Shown: one piece after another, positions 1 to 8,876 of the stretch | How the letters are laid out: each line of letters opens with the position of its first letter | How positions within the stretch are numbered: position 1 is the stretch's first letter | From: Oscillospiraceae bacterium | GTDB taxonomy: Bacteria > Bacillota > Clostridia > Oscillospirales > Oscillospiraceae | NCBI GenBank assembly: GCA_017535865.1 | Contig: JAFXTM010000006.1 | Coordinates: 62,001-126,000, forward strand | Reading direction: 5' to 3' | DNA: 64,000 nt | The notes under the pieces: generated by a model | Database searches by the model: none | Told to the model about the DNA's origin: nothing | Seen by the model: only the letters and a program-made list of their open reading frames with translations | Made by a program: the position numbers and the translations under genes

Positions 1-35
1 TATTTACGCCGGGCTCCATAAAGAATGGATAAAAA

Positions 36-65
36 CAGAGGGCTTTTCGGATCGAAAGCCCTCTG
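36..65 (-). terminator. Intrinsic terminator of tyrS
   Basis: A perfect inverted repeat (CAGAGGGCTTT, loop, AAAGCCCTCTG) lies 6 bases past the tyrS stop codon and is followed on the minus strand by a run of five T. It probably ends the C_GCAxxG-tyrS transcript. Positions 1-35 hold nothing recognisable. Confidence 0.85.
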
Positions 66-70
66 CTCAT

Positions 71-1294
71 TTATTTCAACAGGATCTTTTGGAAATTCTT
101 TTTGCCGCGACGCAGAAGGAGCCCGCGGCGGAGCACCGCCTCGTCGAAGCTTGCAGCGATATCGGTTACTTTGTCGTCATTGACCATAACGCCGCCCTGC
201 TGGACATTGCGGCGGGCATCGGAGCGAGTCGAGCAGAGTCCCGACCGAACAAGAAGACTCAGAATATCCATGCTCCCGTTGTTCAGATCGGCTTCACTCA
301 GTTCGGTGGTCGGCATGTGATCGCTTTCCCCTGCACCGGAGAAGAGCGCCTTTGCGGATGCTTCGGCCTTCAGCGCCTCCTCTTTGCCGTGGACCATTTC
401 CGTCAGCTCGAAGGCCAGGATCTCTTTCGCACGGTTGAGCTGGCTTCCCTCCCACTTTGCCATCTCTTCAATCTGCTCGAGCGGAAGGAAGGTCAACATG
501 CGGATGCATTTCATCACGTCCGCATCGTCCACATTGCGCCAGTACTGGTAGAAATCAAATGGGCTGGTCTTGTTGGGATCGAGCCAGACGGCGTTCCCGG
601 CGGTCTTGCCCATCTTTTTTCCCTGCGAATCGGTCAACAGCGTGATGGTCATGGCATGCGCGTCCTTGCCGAGCTTTTTTCGGATGAGTTCGGTGCCGCC
701 GAGCATGTTGCTCCACTGATCGTCGCCGCCGAACTGCATGTTGCAGCCATAGTGCTGGAACATGTAGTAGAAATCGTAGGACTGCATGATCATGTAATTG
801 AACTCAAGAAAACTGAGTCCCCGCTCCATGCGTTGTTTGTAGCACTCGGCACGGAGCATGTTGTTTACCGAGAAGCAGGCGCCTACCTCCCGAAGCAATT
901 CGATGTAGTTGAGGGGAGCAAGCCACTCGGAATTGTAAAGCATCAACGCTTTATCATCGGAAAAATCAATGAAATTCTGCATCTGACGCTTAAAGCACTC
1001 GGCGTTATACTGGATATCCTCTTTTGTCAGCATTTTTCGCATATCGGTACGTCCGGATGGATCTCCGATCATGGTCGTTCCATCGCCGATCAGGGCAATG
1101 GGCTTGTTGCCGGCCATTTGAAGCCGCTTCATGAGCGTTAAAGCCATGAAGTGACCGGCGGTCAGGCTGTCAGCCGTACAGTCGAATCCAATGTAAAAAA
1201 CTGCTTTTCCGTTGTTGAGCATATCGCGGATAGTTTCTTCGTTTGTCACCTGGGCAATCAGGCCACGGGCAACCAGTTCTTCATATATTCCCAT
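71..1294 (-). CDS. tyrS: Tyrosyl-tRNA synthetase
   Basis: Charges tRNA-Tyr with tyrosine in the cytoplasm. It is a class I synthetase of about 407 residues, the usual TyrS length. The HIGH-like motif is AGHF near residue 48 and the KMSKS-like motif is KMGKT near residue 230; a C-terminal S4 RNA-binding domain (SLLVRSGLCSTRSDARR region) closes the protein. An upstream in-frame ATG at 1348 exists, but the start at 1294 (MGIYEELVARG) has a GGAG ribosome site at the right distance and matches the family N-terminus. The ribosome site nearly touches the stop of the preceding C_GCAxxG gene, so the two are probably co-transcribed from the tyrosine T-box promoter near 2180. Regulation is therefore expected to follow uncharged tRNA-Tyr. 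Confidence 0.96.
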   Translation of the reverse strand: MGIYEELVARGLIAQVTNEETIRDMLNNGKAVFYIGFDCTADSLTAGHFMALTLMKRLQMAGNKPIALIGDGTTMIGDPSGRTDMRKMLTKEDIQYNAECFKRQMQNFIDFSDDKALMLYNSEWLAPLNYIELLREVGACFSVNNMLRAECYKQRMERGLSFLEFNYMIMQSYDFYYMFQHYGCNMQFGGDDQWSNMLGGTELIRKKLGKDAHAMTITLLTDSQGKKMGKTAGNAVWLDPNKTSPFDFYQYWRNVDDADVMKCIRMLTFLPLEQIEEMAKWEGSQLNRAKEILAFELTEMVHGKEEALKAEASAKALFSGAGESDHMPTTELSEADLNNGSMDILSLLVRSGLCSTRSDARRNVQQGGVMVNDDKVTDIAASFDEAVLRRGLLLRRGKKNFQKILLK

Positions 1295-1304
1295 AATTAC
1301 TCCT

Positions 1305-1694
1305 TTATAATACCTCTTGAATTGTTTTTTCAGCAAGTTCGGCGGCATATTCGATCAATTCGGCACAGGGCTTGCCGTTGCGCTTCAGATCGATACAGCG
1401 GATACATCCGAAGCATTCCCGAAACTGACGATTGAATTCCGCTGAAAGCTTGCGGACTTTTGCCCGAGCCAGCGGATCTTCCGACGTATACGGACATACA
1501 AGCCCGAGCGCCATGACTGCGCCCGCAGCCGCGCCGCAGATCTCTCCGCAGCTTACTCCGCCGCCAAATCCGCCGGCAACAGACATGGCCGTTTCCTCAT
1601 CAAGTCCTGTATAGTTGCCGAGAGCTCCCAGGACACTCTGGGCACAGTTAAATCCACGCTCATGCAGAGCGGTGGCTTTTTCCTTCGCTCCCAT
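1305..1694 (-). CDS. C_GCAxxG_C_C family protein
   Basis: A 129-residue, cysteine-rich protein of the C_GCAxxG_C_C family. Cysteines at 17, 49, 53 and 67 and the motif around CGEICGAAAG fit the family pattern; further cysteines near 95, 98 and 109 follow. Members are thought to bind a metal or redox cofactor, but no reaction is established. A strong ribosome site (AAGGAGGTG) precedes the ATG. It is the first gene after the tyrosine T-box leader and sits 10 bases before tyrS, so it seems to be expressed with tyrS under tyrosine starvation control. Why a redox-type protein shares this control is unclear. Confidence 0.85.
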   Translation of the reverse strand: MGAKEKATALHERGFNCAQSVLGALGNYTGLDEETAMSVAGGFGGGVSCGEICGAAAGAVMALGLVCPYTSEDPLARAKVRKLSAEFNRQFRECFGCIRCIDLKRNGKPCAELIEYAAELAEKTIQEVL

Positions 1695-1904
1695 CGTACA
1701 CCTCCTTCAAGTGTATTGTCAAACTAAGTGCAGCGGTTTTAAGTTCAAGATCCCACAGGAACTGAGCAGAACGAAAAATAAGAATCTTACGAGGCCTGGT
1801 GTTGATCGACGCCGGGTTTCGTTTTTGCGTAACAGAGGCGACGCGGGAGAAAATACCGCCTTTGGGATAGAGATCGCGAAGAAAACCATTGTTGTCCTCG
1901 TTCG

Positions 1905-2162
1905 CAAAAATGCCCTCTGTCCTTTCGGACAGAGGGCAAAACTGCGGTACCACCTCTGAACGCTTTTCTCTCACGGGAAAAGCCTCTGTGAGTGTAAAAC
2001 ACTCGCGCGCGATATCGGGCGCACCCGTCATAGCCTACTGACTTTTGCGTTCGGTATGCCGCTCCAAGCTGTATTTCACTGTTTTCCCTCTCCCCTTTTC
2101 ACCGGCCAGGGGCTCTCTGCACAGGTCGAAAACAGATACTTCTGCTCTTCTCAGCGTTTACT
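1905..2162 (-). promoter_or_regulatory. Tyrosine T-box riboswitch leader
   Basis: On the minus strand the transcript carries the T-box core GGTGGTACCGCAG near 1958-1946, followed at about 1935-1910 by a strong GC hairpin (GCCCTCTGTCC, loop, GGACAGAGGGC) and a T-run that act as the terminator. The Stem I region shows the AGAGAGCC and GGTGAAAAGGGG distal-loop signals. The specifier loop reads GTGAAATACAG, placing a TAC (Tyr) codon at 2073-2071. Uncharged tRNA-Tyr should pair here and with the T-box bulge and prevent termination. The amino-acid assignment agrees with the downstream tyrS gene. Confidence 0.93.
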
Positions 2163-2168
2163 TATGGG

Positions 2169-2197
2169 ATTATAGCCCAAGATCGAATGAATGTCAA
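2169..2197 (-). promoter_or_regulatory. Promoter of T-box/C_GCAxxG/tyrS transcript
   Basis: Consensus housekeeping promoter: TTGACA (2197-2192), 17-base spacer, TATAAT (2174-2169). It overlaps the recN stop codon and fires into the T-box leader. Confidence 0.92.
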
Positions 2198-3876
2198 GAA
2201 CAGGAAAACTTGAATTCTTCTGCGGAAACGAGCTGTTCTTCCGCGCTAGCCAGCGTGGTAGTCGTTACATGATCACCGCCGTGCAGCCGTGCCAGTTCAC
2301 GCCGTCTTCCCTCTCTGTCGAGAGGGCGGACATGTGTGTAGGTCCGTCCGCTCCGCTCCTCTTTCTCGATAAGGAAGTGGTGATCGGCCATGGCTGCTAT
2401 CTGTGGCAAATGCGTGACGCACATGACCTGCTTGCCCTTCGAAACAGTATAGAGCTTTTCTCCGACCCGCTGGGCCGCGATCCCCGAAACGCCGGTGTCG
2501 ATCTCGTCGAATACAAGCGTAGAGACCGGGTCGTTCTCAGCAAACACGTTCTTCATAGCGAGCATGATCCGGCTGAGTTCGCCGCCGGAGGCGATTCGGC
2601 TGATCCGTCCAAGTTCCTCGCCCGCGTTGGCAGACATCAGAAAACGGATACGATCTGAGCCGGTGGAATCAAAGCCCGGCTCTTCTTCGACTGGGTCAAA
2701 CTGAACGGCAAAGCGAACAGAGGGCATGTTCAGCTGCACGAGCTCGGAAATGATCCGCTTCTCCAGCTCCAGAGCAACTCGGCGGCGTGCGCTGCTCAGT
2801 TCTTCCGCCAACGCGAGACAGCTTTTTTTCTGAGCTTCCAGTTCTCTGCCAAGCTTTTCGATCCGTTCATCGGCATATTGAATGTCATCCAGCTGCTGCC
2901 TGCACTCATCCAGATAGGCGCTCAGATCGTCGGCAGAGCGCCTGTATTTGCGCTCCAGCCTGTGGAGCAATCCGATTCTCTCCTCCAGACGATCGTATTC
3001 CTCGGGGGAGAAATCCAGACCGTCACGAAAATCACGCAGAAGCTCTGCGGCATCCGAGAGCGAAAACACCGCGTCCTGCAGGCTCTTCGCCGCGCCCTGC
3101 AGCTCGGAAGCGATCGCGGCGGCACGCTCGGTGTAGTACTCCGCGTTCTGCGCGTACGTAAGCGCGTTCTCTTCTCCTCCGTATAAAGCGTTAAATGCTG
3201 CGTCCAGAGCATCCGTCAGCTTTTCAGAATTTCGCAGCAGATCCCGTCGGGAGATAAGCTCGTCCAACTCACCCGTTTTCAATTCAGCGCGTTCAAGCTC
3301 GGAGATTTGATAGCGCAGGCTCTCGTTCAGCCTGGCTTTCTCAATCTCATCCATACTCAGACGGTCGATTTCTTTTCGCAGCTGCGTGTAGGAAAAAAAG
3401 GCGCTCCGATAAAGGGAGAGCTTCGCTTCAAGGCCGCCGAAGCGGTCCAGATACTCGCGATGAAGTCGTTCATCCATGAGCTGGCGTCCATCGTTCTGCC
3501 CGTGAATATCAATAAGGAGGCTGCCAAGGTCTTTCAACTGGGCGGCGGAGACCGGTGTGCCGCAGACGCGACAGCTGCTTTTTCCGTCCGAGAGAATACG
3601 GCGCTGCAGAATCAGCTCGTCCTCTGGTTCGATCCCGTTTTCCTCCAGCCATGAGAGCGCTGCGTCGCCGTCAAAAACGGCTGTTACCTGGGCCTTGTCG
3701 GCTCCGCGGCGCACAAGCTCCCGACTGACGCGCTCGCCCAGTACCGCGCCGATGGAATCGATCACGATCGATTTACCGGCGCCGGTTTCGCCTGTCAGCA
3801 CATTCAGGCCAGATCCAAAGTCGATATCGGCTTTTTCGATGACCGCAATATTCTCGATATGCAGTTCGTTCAGCAT
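2194..3876 (-). CDS. recN: DNA repair protein RecN
   Basis: SMC-like ATPase that tethers DNA ends during recombinational repair. About 560 residues, normal for RecN. Walker A GETGAGKS is at residues 29-36, followed by a long coiled-coil-rich centre, and the ABC signature SGGELSR and Walker B LVFDEIDTGVSG lie in the C-terminal third. A TTG two codons upstream (3882) is in frame, but the ATG at 3876 has AAGGG eight bases before it. It is the last gene of the asp23-nusB-to-argR-recN cluster, directly after argR, an arrangement conserved in Firmicutes. No terminator was seen after it; the next promoter overlaps its stop codon. Confidence 0.96.
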   Translation of the reverse strand: MLNELHIENIAVIEKADIDFGSGLNVLTGETGAGKSIVIDSIGAVLGERVSRELVRRGADKAQVTAVFDGDAALSWLEENGIEPEDELILQRRILSDGKSSCRVCGTPVSAAQLKDLGSLLIDIHGQNDGRQLMDERLHREYLDRFGGLEAKLSLYRSAFFSYTQLRKEIDRLSMDEIEKARLNESLRYQISELERAELKTGELDELISRRDLLRNSEKLTDALDAAFNALYGGEENALTYAQNAEYYTERAAAIASELQGAAKSLQDAVFSLSDAAELLRDFRDGLDFSPEEYDRLEERIGLLHRLERKYRRSADDLSAYLDECRQQLDDIQYADERIEKLGRELEAQKKSCLALAEELSSARRRVALELEKRIISELVQLNMPSVRFAVQFDPVEEEPGFDSTGSDRIRFLMSANAGEELGRISRIASGGELSRIMLAMKNVFAENDPVSTLVFDEIDTGVSGIAAQRVGEKLYTVSKGKQVMCVTHLPQIAAMADHHFLIEKEERSGRTYTHVRPLDREGRRRELARLHGGDHVTTTTLASAEEQLVSAEEFKFSCS

Positions 3877-3901
3877 GGACAATCCCTTGTAGTTCTAAAA
3901 G

Positions 3902-4348
3902 TCAGATATTACTCTCTATTTCGTGAAACAGAGCGTTGGCGCTCTCGTTGTCACGCATGGCAAGAAACAGGGTGTCGTCTCCGGCAAGCGAACCGACAAG
4001 GCCGCGGATATCCATCGCGTCGATAGCCGAGCAGGCCCCTTGCCCGAGACCGGGAAGCGTTTTGATGACTACAAGGTTCTGCGCTACATCAAACGAAATA
4101 ACGCTTTCTTTAAAGATCTTGCGCAGGCGTTCGTCAAAATCTTCCTGGTCCAGCCGGGCTGCGACATACCTATAGTTTCCCTTTGGGCCAAGCTCTTTCA
4201 CGAGCCGCATATCTTTGATATCTCGCGAAAGGGTCGCCTGCGTGGTTTTTACCCCACGCTCGGCCAAAGCTTGCAGGAGTTGATGCTGGGTTTCAATATC
4301 GCGTTCGGAAATGATCTCCATAATAACGCTCTGTCTCCCGGGTTTCAT
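3902..4348 (-). CDS. argR: Arginine repressor ArgR/AhrC
   Basis: Hexameric arginine-sensing transcription factor, 148 residues as in the family. The N-terminal half is a winged helix (SERDIETQHQLLQALAERG). The C-terminal half carries the arginine-binding and oligomerisation motif ending in GSLAGDDTLFLAMRD. GGAGG lies six bases before the ATG. No arginine biosynthesis genes are in the window; placement between nadK and recN is the usual Firmicutes order, so its targets are elsewhere. Confidence 0.95.
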   Translation of the reverse strand: MKPGRQSVIMEIISERDIETQHQLLQALAERGVKTTQATLSRDIKDMRLVKELGPKGNYRYVAARLDQEDFDERLRKIFKESVISFDVAQNLVVIKTLPGLGQGACSAIDAMDIRGLVGSLAGDDTLFLAMRDNESANALFHEIESNI

Positions 4349-4360
4349 GTCCTTCCTCCA

Positions 4361-5206
4361 TCAGATTAGTTTTTCAAATGCCATTTCATAAAAGGTTTTC
4401 AAGCCCATATCGGCCATCAATGTTTCATGCTGAGACCGTCTCACCACAATCTCGTCGCCGTTGACAAGGTCAGCGATAGAATTCCCATCGACCGACAAAT
4501 ATGCTCGACGTCCGTGCAGTTTCTCAGCCTTGACCACTACGGTCCGCTGCGGATCAAGCACAAAGGAGCGGGAAACCATGCGATGCGCGCAGATGGGACT
4601 CAGAATAATATTGGCTGCGTCCGGTTCCACGATCGGCCCGCCAGCCGACATGGAGTAGCCTGTTGAACCGGTTGGCGTTGAAAGAATGATCCCATCCCCG
4701 GAAAAACTGGTCATGATCTTGCCGCTGCAGGACGCGGTCAAAAGGATGCATTCTCCGTAACCGTGGATAACGGCGTCGTTCAGCGCATAGTCTGTCAGCA
4801 GGGTCTTGCCGTTGCGGCGAAGTTCCACATCGAGCATCATGCGGCGGCTGATCCCCATGTCGCCTCGGGCAGCCTGCAGGACATATTGACTGTTTTCCGG
4901 CTCAAGCGCCGTCATAAAGCCCTTTGTGCCAAGGTTGATCCCGAGCAGCGGCACAGAGAGACCGTGCAGGGCACGTACGACCGCGAGGATCGTGCCATCA
5001 CCGCCGACGACTACGGCAAGTTTGCAGTTTCCTCCGATCTCAGAAAGCGCATGATAGCGCAGATCGGAAGGGAGTATATCCGGCTCCTCATCCGCAAAAA
5101 CAGGGCAGATCCAAGTCTCAAAACCGGATGCCCCCAACATCGTATAAAGTTCCTTTGTTAGGCTCAACTCATTATCGCGAAAGGGATTCGGGCAAATTGC
5201 AATCAT
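4361..5206 (-). CDS. nadK: NAD kinase
   Basis: Phosphorylates NAD to NADP. About 281 residues. Family motifs are GGDGTIL in the N-terminal half and TPTGSTGYSMSAGGP in the C-terminal half. GGAG stands seven bases before the ATG, next to the stop codon of tlyA, and argR follows after 12 bases, so it is embedded in the cluster operon. Confidence 0.95.
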   Translation of the reverse strand: MIAICPNPFRDNELSLTKELYTMLGASGFETWICPVFADEEPDILPSDLRYHALSEIGGNCKLAVVVGGDGTILAVVRALHGLSVPLLGINLGTKGFMTALEPENSQYVLQAARGDMGISRRMMLDVELRRNGKTLLTDYALNDAVIHGYGECILLTASCSGKIMTSFSGDGIILSTPTGSTGYSMSAGGPIVEPDAANIILSPICAHRMVSRSFVLDPQRTVVVKAEKLHGRRAYLSVDGNSIADLVNGDEIVVRRSQHETLMADMGLKTFYEMAFEKLI

Positions 5207-5217
5207 GTTGATTCTCC

Positions 5218-6012
5218 TTAAAACGCTTTGTGCGAGGCGGAAACAACAGCGGAGACGTCAAGCTCCGGGGTGGGAAAAACGCCTTTCTTTAAGTGGCAGA
5301 TGTATTCGATATTGCCCTCCGGTCCCTTGATCGGAGAGTAATCCAGACCCTGCACACTCAGGCCTGCTTCTGGAGCAAATGCCAGAATACCTCGGACAAC
5401 ACGCTCGTGAACGCCTTCGTCACGGATAACGCCTTTCTTGCCGACATCCTCTCTGCCGGCTTCAAACTGCGGCTTAATGAGACAGATGAGGTCAGCGCCC
5501 GGTTTTAAAAGCCGGACTACGGCAGGGAGGACAAGCCGGATGGAAATGAACGACACATCCATGACTGCAAGATCAAGGGGTTCCGGGATCTGATCAGAAC
5601 TGATGTAACGCAGATTGCAGCGCTCCAGGTTCACAACACGGGTATCTGTCCGCAGCTTCCAGGCGAGCTGACCGTAACCGACATCGACTGCGTATACTTT
5701 CGCGGCTCCGTGCTGAAGAAGCACATCGGTAAAGCCGCCGGTAGAGGCGCCGCAATCGATGCAGACCTTTCCGGACGGGTCAACGGGAAAAACCTTCAGG
5801 GCTTTATCCAGCTTGAACCCGCCTCGGGAAACATAGGGAAGCGCTTCCCCGTGCACTTCGATTCTTGCTTCCGGATCGACGGCAGTGCCTGGCTTGTCAA
5901 CACGCTGACCGTTAACAAAAACTAAGCCGCTCATGATCGTTGTTTTAGCCCGTTCCCGGCTTTCGGTAAATCCTGATTCAAAAACAAGCTGGTCGAGCCG
6001 AACCTTTTTCAT
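5218..6012 (-). CDS. tlyA: TlyA-family rRNA methyltransferase
   Basis: 264-residue protein with an N-terminal S4 RNA-binding domain (RLDQLVFESGFTESRERAK) and a C-terminal FtsJ-like Rossmann methyltransferase (SAM site IDCGASTGGFTDVLLQ, then AVDVGYGQL and VMDVSFISI). TlyA proteins 2'-O-methylate rRNA using S-adenosylmethionine; some members are called hemolysins for historical reasons. It lies between ispA and nadK. In many relatives dxs sits between ispA and tlyA, but here only 57 bases separate the two genes. Confidence 0.9.
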   Translation of the reverse strand: MKKVRLDQLVFESGFTESRERAKTTIMSGLVFVNGQRVDKPGTAVDPEARIEVHGEALPYVSRGGFKLDKALKVFPVDPSGKVCIDCGASTGGFTDVLLQHGAAKVYAVDVGYGQLAWKLRTDTRVVNLERCNLRYISSDQIPEPLDLAVMDVSFISIRLVLPAVVRLLKPGADLICLIKPQFEAGREDVGKKGVIRDEGVHERVVRGILAFAPEAGLSVQGLDYSPIKGPEGNIEYICHLKKGVFPTPELDVSAVVSASHKAF

Positions 6013-6069
6013 ACATTGCTCCGTCCTTCATGTCTTTCAGCGCGTTCCGCGATTGTTTTTGCTGCGCCG

Positions 6070-6939
6070 TCAAGTACGTCGCTGGGCGAGGGAATCTGCC
6101 AGATCACATAGAAAATCCGTGTCCGAAAAAGCGCAGGCAAGAACGTCTTTTGCATAGGCGGTCAGTTTTTTTACGGTCTCGTCGCATTGCTTTTCGCCCA
6201 GCAGAGACATATAGGTGTTTTTACTTTCCTTTTGGTCGGAACCGATCGGCTTGCCCAGCTCCTGTTCAGTGCTGAGCACATCGAGCATATCGTCGCGGAT
6301 CTGAAAAGCTGCGCCAAGCGCTGCACCGTATCGGGCGGCTGCTTCTTCCTGCTCTGCTGTTCCGCCTGCCGCGCAGACCCCCATCAAACAGGCTGCTGTC
6401 AAGAGTGCGCCGGTTTTCCGACTGTTGATCTCATCAAGCTCTTCCCTGTTGAGGATTTTTCCTTCGCCGAGCATATCCAAGTATTGTCCCCCGCACATCC
6501 CGTCCAGCCCGACGGCATTGGCCAGATGCTCGGCGTAGGCGGCCCGGCGCTCCGCGGGAAGAGAGGAACGCAGGATGGTCCCGAATGCCTCCGCCTGAAG
6601 CGCGTCGCCGGCAAGCGTAGCCGTGCACTCACCGAAAACCCTATGATTCGTCGGACGGCCGCGGCGCAGATCGTCATTATCCATGCAGGGCAGATCATCG
6701 TGAATAAGACTGTATGTGTGCAGCATTTCTATCGCGCAGGCGACAGGCATGGCAGCATCAGGGTCCCCGCCTGTGATTCGGCAAAACTCCAGAACAAGCA
6801 TGGGTCGGATCCGTTTTCCGCCGGCAAGAAGGCTGTATCGCATGGCGTCGGCCAGGCCATGCAGAGAATACTGCGATCCGAGTTCAAAATACCCGCCCAG
6901 AGAAGCGTCTATCCGCTCTTTGTACTCGTTTGCTGTCAT
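6070..6939 (-). CDS. ispA: Polyprenyl (farnesyl) diphosphate synthase
   Basis: Condenses isopentenyl diphosphate with allylic diphosphates to farnesyl (or geranyl) diphosphate for quinone and bactoprenol synthesis. 289 residues. The first aspartate-rich motif is DDLPCMDNDDLRRGRPT and the second is IRDDMLDV, both intact. The start ATG overlaps the xseB stop codon (ATGA), showing translational coupling. Chain length cannot be read safely from sequence alone. Confidence 0.93.
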   Translation of the reverse strand: MTANEYKERIDASLGGYFELGSQYSLHGLADAMRYSLLAGGKRIRPMLVLEFCRITGGDPDAAMPVACAIEMLHTYSLIHDDLPCMDNDDLRRGRPTNHRVFGECTATLAGDALQAEAFGTILRSSLPAERRAAYAEHLANAVGLDGMCGGQYLDMLGEGKILNREELDEINSRKTGALLTAACLMGVCAAGGTAEQEEAAARYGAALGAAFQIRDDMLDVLSTEQELGKPIGSDQKESKNTYMSLLGEKQCDETVKKLTAYAKDVLACAFSDTDFLCDLADSLAQRRT

Positions 6940-7172
6940 GTCTCTTCTTCGTCAAACGGAAGCTCGACCGGCGTCCGATCCGGCCCCTTGCGCAGCTTCA
7001 TAACCTTCTGCTCGGCCTCGTCGAGCATTTTACTGCAGGCGCTCAACAGCGCAGTTCCCTCTTCAAACAGGGATAGCGAATCGCTCAAAGGAAGATCACC
7101 TTTTTCAAGATGGCGAACGATCTCATCCAGGCGATTCAGAGACTCCTCAAAACTCATTTTTTTGGAGGACAT
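6936..7172 (-). CDS. xseB: Exodeoxyribonuclease VII small subunit
   Basis: 78-residue small helical subunit that assembles in several copies on XseA to form exonuclease VII, which degrades single-stranded DNA. The family signature SFEESLNRLDEIVRHLEKGDL is at the N-terminus. Tightly placed 3 bases after xseA and overlapping ispA by four bases. Confidence 0.95.
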   Translation of the reverse strand: MSSKKMSFEESLNRLDEIVRHLEKGDLPLSDSLSLFEEGTALLSACSKMLDEAEQKVMKLRKGPDRTPVELPFDEEET

Positions 7173-7175
7173 TGT

Positions 7176-8384
7176 CTATTCTCCTTTTGCAGTACTTAAA
7201 ACACGGCAGGATGCCTGGCCGTCGCGGAAAATGATCTTGACAGGATCCCCCGGAGAAATCTCGTCAACAGAATGAACGACGGCTCCTTGTTCATTCTCTG
7301 TGATCGAATAACCCCGGGACAGCACACGTATCGGACTCATGGCGTCCAAGGCAGTGCCCTTTGTTTCAAAGATGTGCCTTTTTGAGCGCAGCTGACGCTC
7401 CATACAGCTGTTCAGCTTTTCGATACGGTAATCAAGCTCCAGGCGGCGGTTGTCAATATATACGGTCGGATCGTTGAGGACGCGCTTCGTGCTGAGACTC
7501 TCGAGCCTTTGGCTGATTTGGGAAAGCTTTTTGTGTATCGCCTGACGGGAACGAATATCCAACGAGTCCAGGCAGTCCCGAATCTCACGCCAGTCAGGGA
7601 CAGCAATCTCAGCCGCATTGGAAGGGGTGGACGCGCGTCTATCCGCAACATAGTCGGAGATCAACACATCCGGCTCGTGGCCGACCGCGGATATGACAGG
7701 GATCTCAGAGGCATAGATCGCGCGCGCTACACGTTCGTCGTTAAAAGCCCAGAGATCCTCCATGGAACCACCGCCGCGGCCGGTAATGATCAGATCGGCT
7801 ATATGGAACTCATTTGCATAACGGATTGCACCGACGATCTCTGGAGGAGCCTCTGTTCCCTGCACGCGCACCGGCATCACAAGGACTTTCGTCATCGGCC
7901 AGCGGTGGCCGATGATCCGGATCATATCATGTACGGCCGCGCCGGAACCAGATGTGATAAGCGCGATGGAGTCTGGGAACGGCGGAAGCTTCTTTTTATG
8001 CTCTGCACGAAAGAGGCCTTCCGCCTCAAGCCTGGCTTTAAGCTGTTCGAAAGCGATCTGCAGATCACCTGTCCCCTCCGGTTCCAGAATGCTGCAATAC
8101 AGCTTATATCCACCGTCTCGGGAATAGACATCCACTTTTCCAAAGGCGCGGATCTTCATCCCATTCTCCGGGCGAAAACGCAGCTTTTCCGCGCTGTACC
8201 GGTACATGACACAGCTCAGGCTGCTCTCGCTGTCCTTCAACGTGAAATAGTGATGACCGGAGGAATAGATCTTGTAGTTGGAGATCTCGCCCCGGACACA
8301 GACGTTTCGCAGCATCGGATCAAGCTCCAGCAGCCCTTTGATGTGATTATTCAGTTCTGTGACGGAAAAAACCTGTCTCTCCAC
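7176..8384 (-). CDS. xseA: Exodeoxyribonuclease VII large subunit
   Basis: 402-residue catalytic subunit of exonuclease VII. The N-terminal OB fold (VFSVTELNNHIKGLLE to the VRGEISNYK motif) is followed by the catalytic domain with GRGGGSMEDLWAFNDE and SAVGHEPDVLISDYVADRRASTPSNAAE, then a helical XseB-binding region. It starts at GTG with GGAGTAAGAC upstream. It is part of the nusB-xseA-xseB-ispA run. Confidence 0.95.
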   Translation of the reverse strand: MERQVFSVTELNNHIKGLLELDPMLRNVCVRGEISNYKIYSSGHHYFTLKDSESSLSCVMYRYSAEKLRFRPENGMKIRAFGKVDVYSRDGGYKLYCSILEPEGTGDLQIAFEQLKARLEAEGLFRAEHKKKLPPFPDSIALITSGSGAAVHDMIRIIGHRWPMTKVLVMPVRVQGTEAPPEIVGAIRYANEFHIADLIITGRGGGSMEDLWAFNDERVARAIYASEIPVISAVGHEPDVLISDYVADRRASTPSNAAEIAVPDWREIRDCLDSLDIRSRQAIHKKLSQISQRLESLSTKRVLNDPTVYIDNRRLELDYRIEKLNSCMERQLRSKRHIFETKGTALDAMSPIRVLSRGYSITENEQGAVVHSVDEISPGDPVKIIFRDGQASCRVLSTAKGE

Positions 8385-8387
8385 GTC

Positions 8388-8858
8388 TTACTCCTGCAGT
8401 GACTCTCCCGATTCGGGAAACTCGCCGCGCATGAAACCGCCCAGCACGCCGTTGACAAAAGAAACCGTATCCGGGTCGTCATAGCCCTTGGCGACCTCTA
8501 CCGCTTCGTTGATCGCCGCGGCACTTGGAACATCCTCCATATACAGAATCTCACAGATCGCGCAGCGCAGCACAGCCAGGGCCGTGTGGGAAATACGCTC
8601 CGGCTTCCAGCCGCGGGAATAGCGCTCGATATACTCGTCGATCTCTTCTCTTCTCTCTGTAACAAGCAGCGTCAAACGACGAATATATTCCATCTGCCGT
8701 TCATCCGGGAAAGCTTGAAAAAGCTCCTCTTCCGAACCGAGGGTATCATAATGCTCTCTGGAGAAAAAGATATCCAGAAGTTCGGTCGGATCCATGTGAT
8801 TGGCTTCGGCGGCAAAACACAGCTGGACCGCAATCTCTCTGGCCGATTTTCTCGTCAT
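8388..8858 (-). CDS. nusB: Transcription antitermination protein NusB
   Basis: 156-residue all-helical protein that binds boxA RNA with NusE (S10) to support rRNA transcription. The family N-terminus RKSAREIAVQLCFAAE and the C-terminal region AAINEAVEVAKGYDDPDTVSFVNGVLG are clear. It is followed after three bases by xseA; folD, often between them in related genomes, is missing. Confidence 0.94.
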   Translation of the reverse strand: MTRKSAREIAVQLCFAAEANHMDPTELLDIFFSREHYDTLGSEEELFQAFPDERQMEYIRRLTLLVTERREEIDEYIERYSRGWKPERISHTALAVLRCAICEILYMEDVPSAAAINEAVEVAKGYDDPDTVSFVNGVLGGFMRGEFPESGESLQE

Positions 8859-8876
8859 CTCGTTTTTCCTCCGCTC

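Noticed and set aside
1719..1907. 62-codon minus-strand frame between the T-box terminator and the C_GCAxxG gene
   Set aside because: It begins at TTG directly after the terminator T-run, has no ribosome site and no familiar features. Kept only as a comment on the unexplained spacer.
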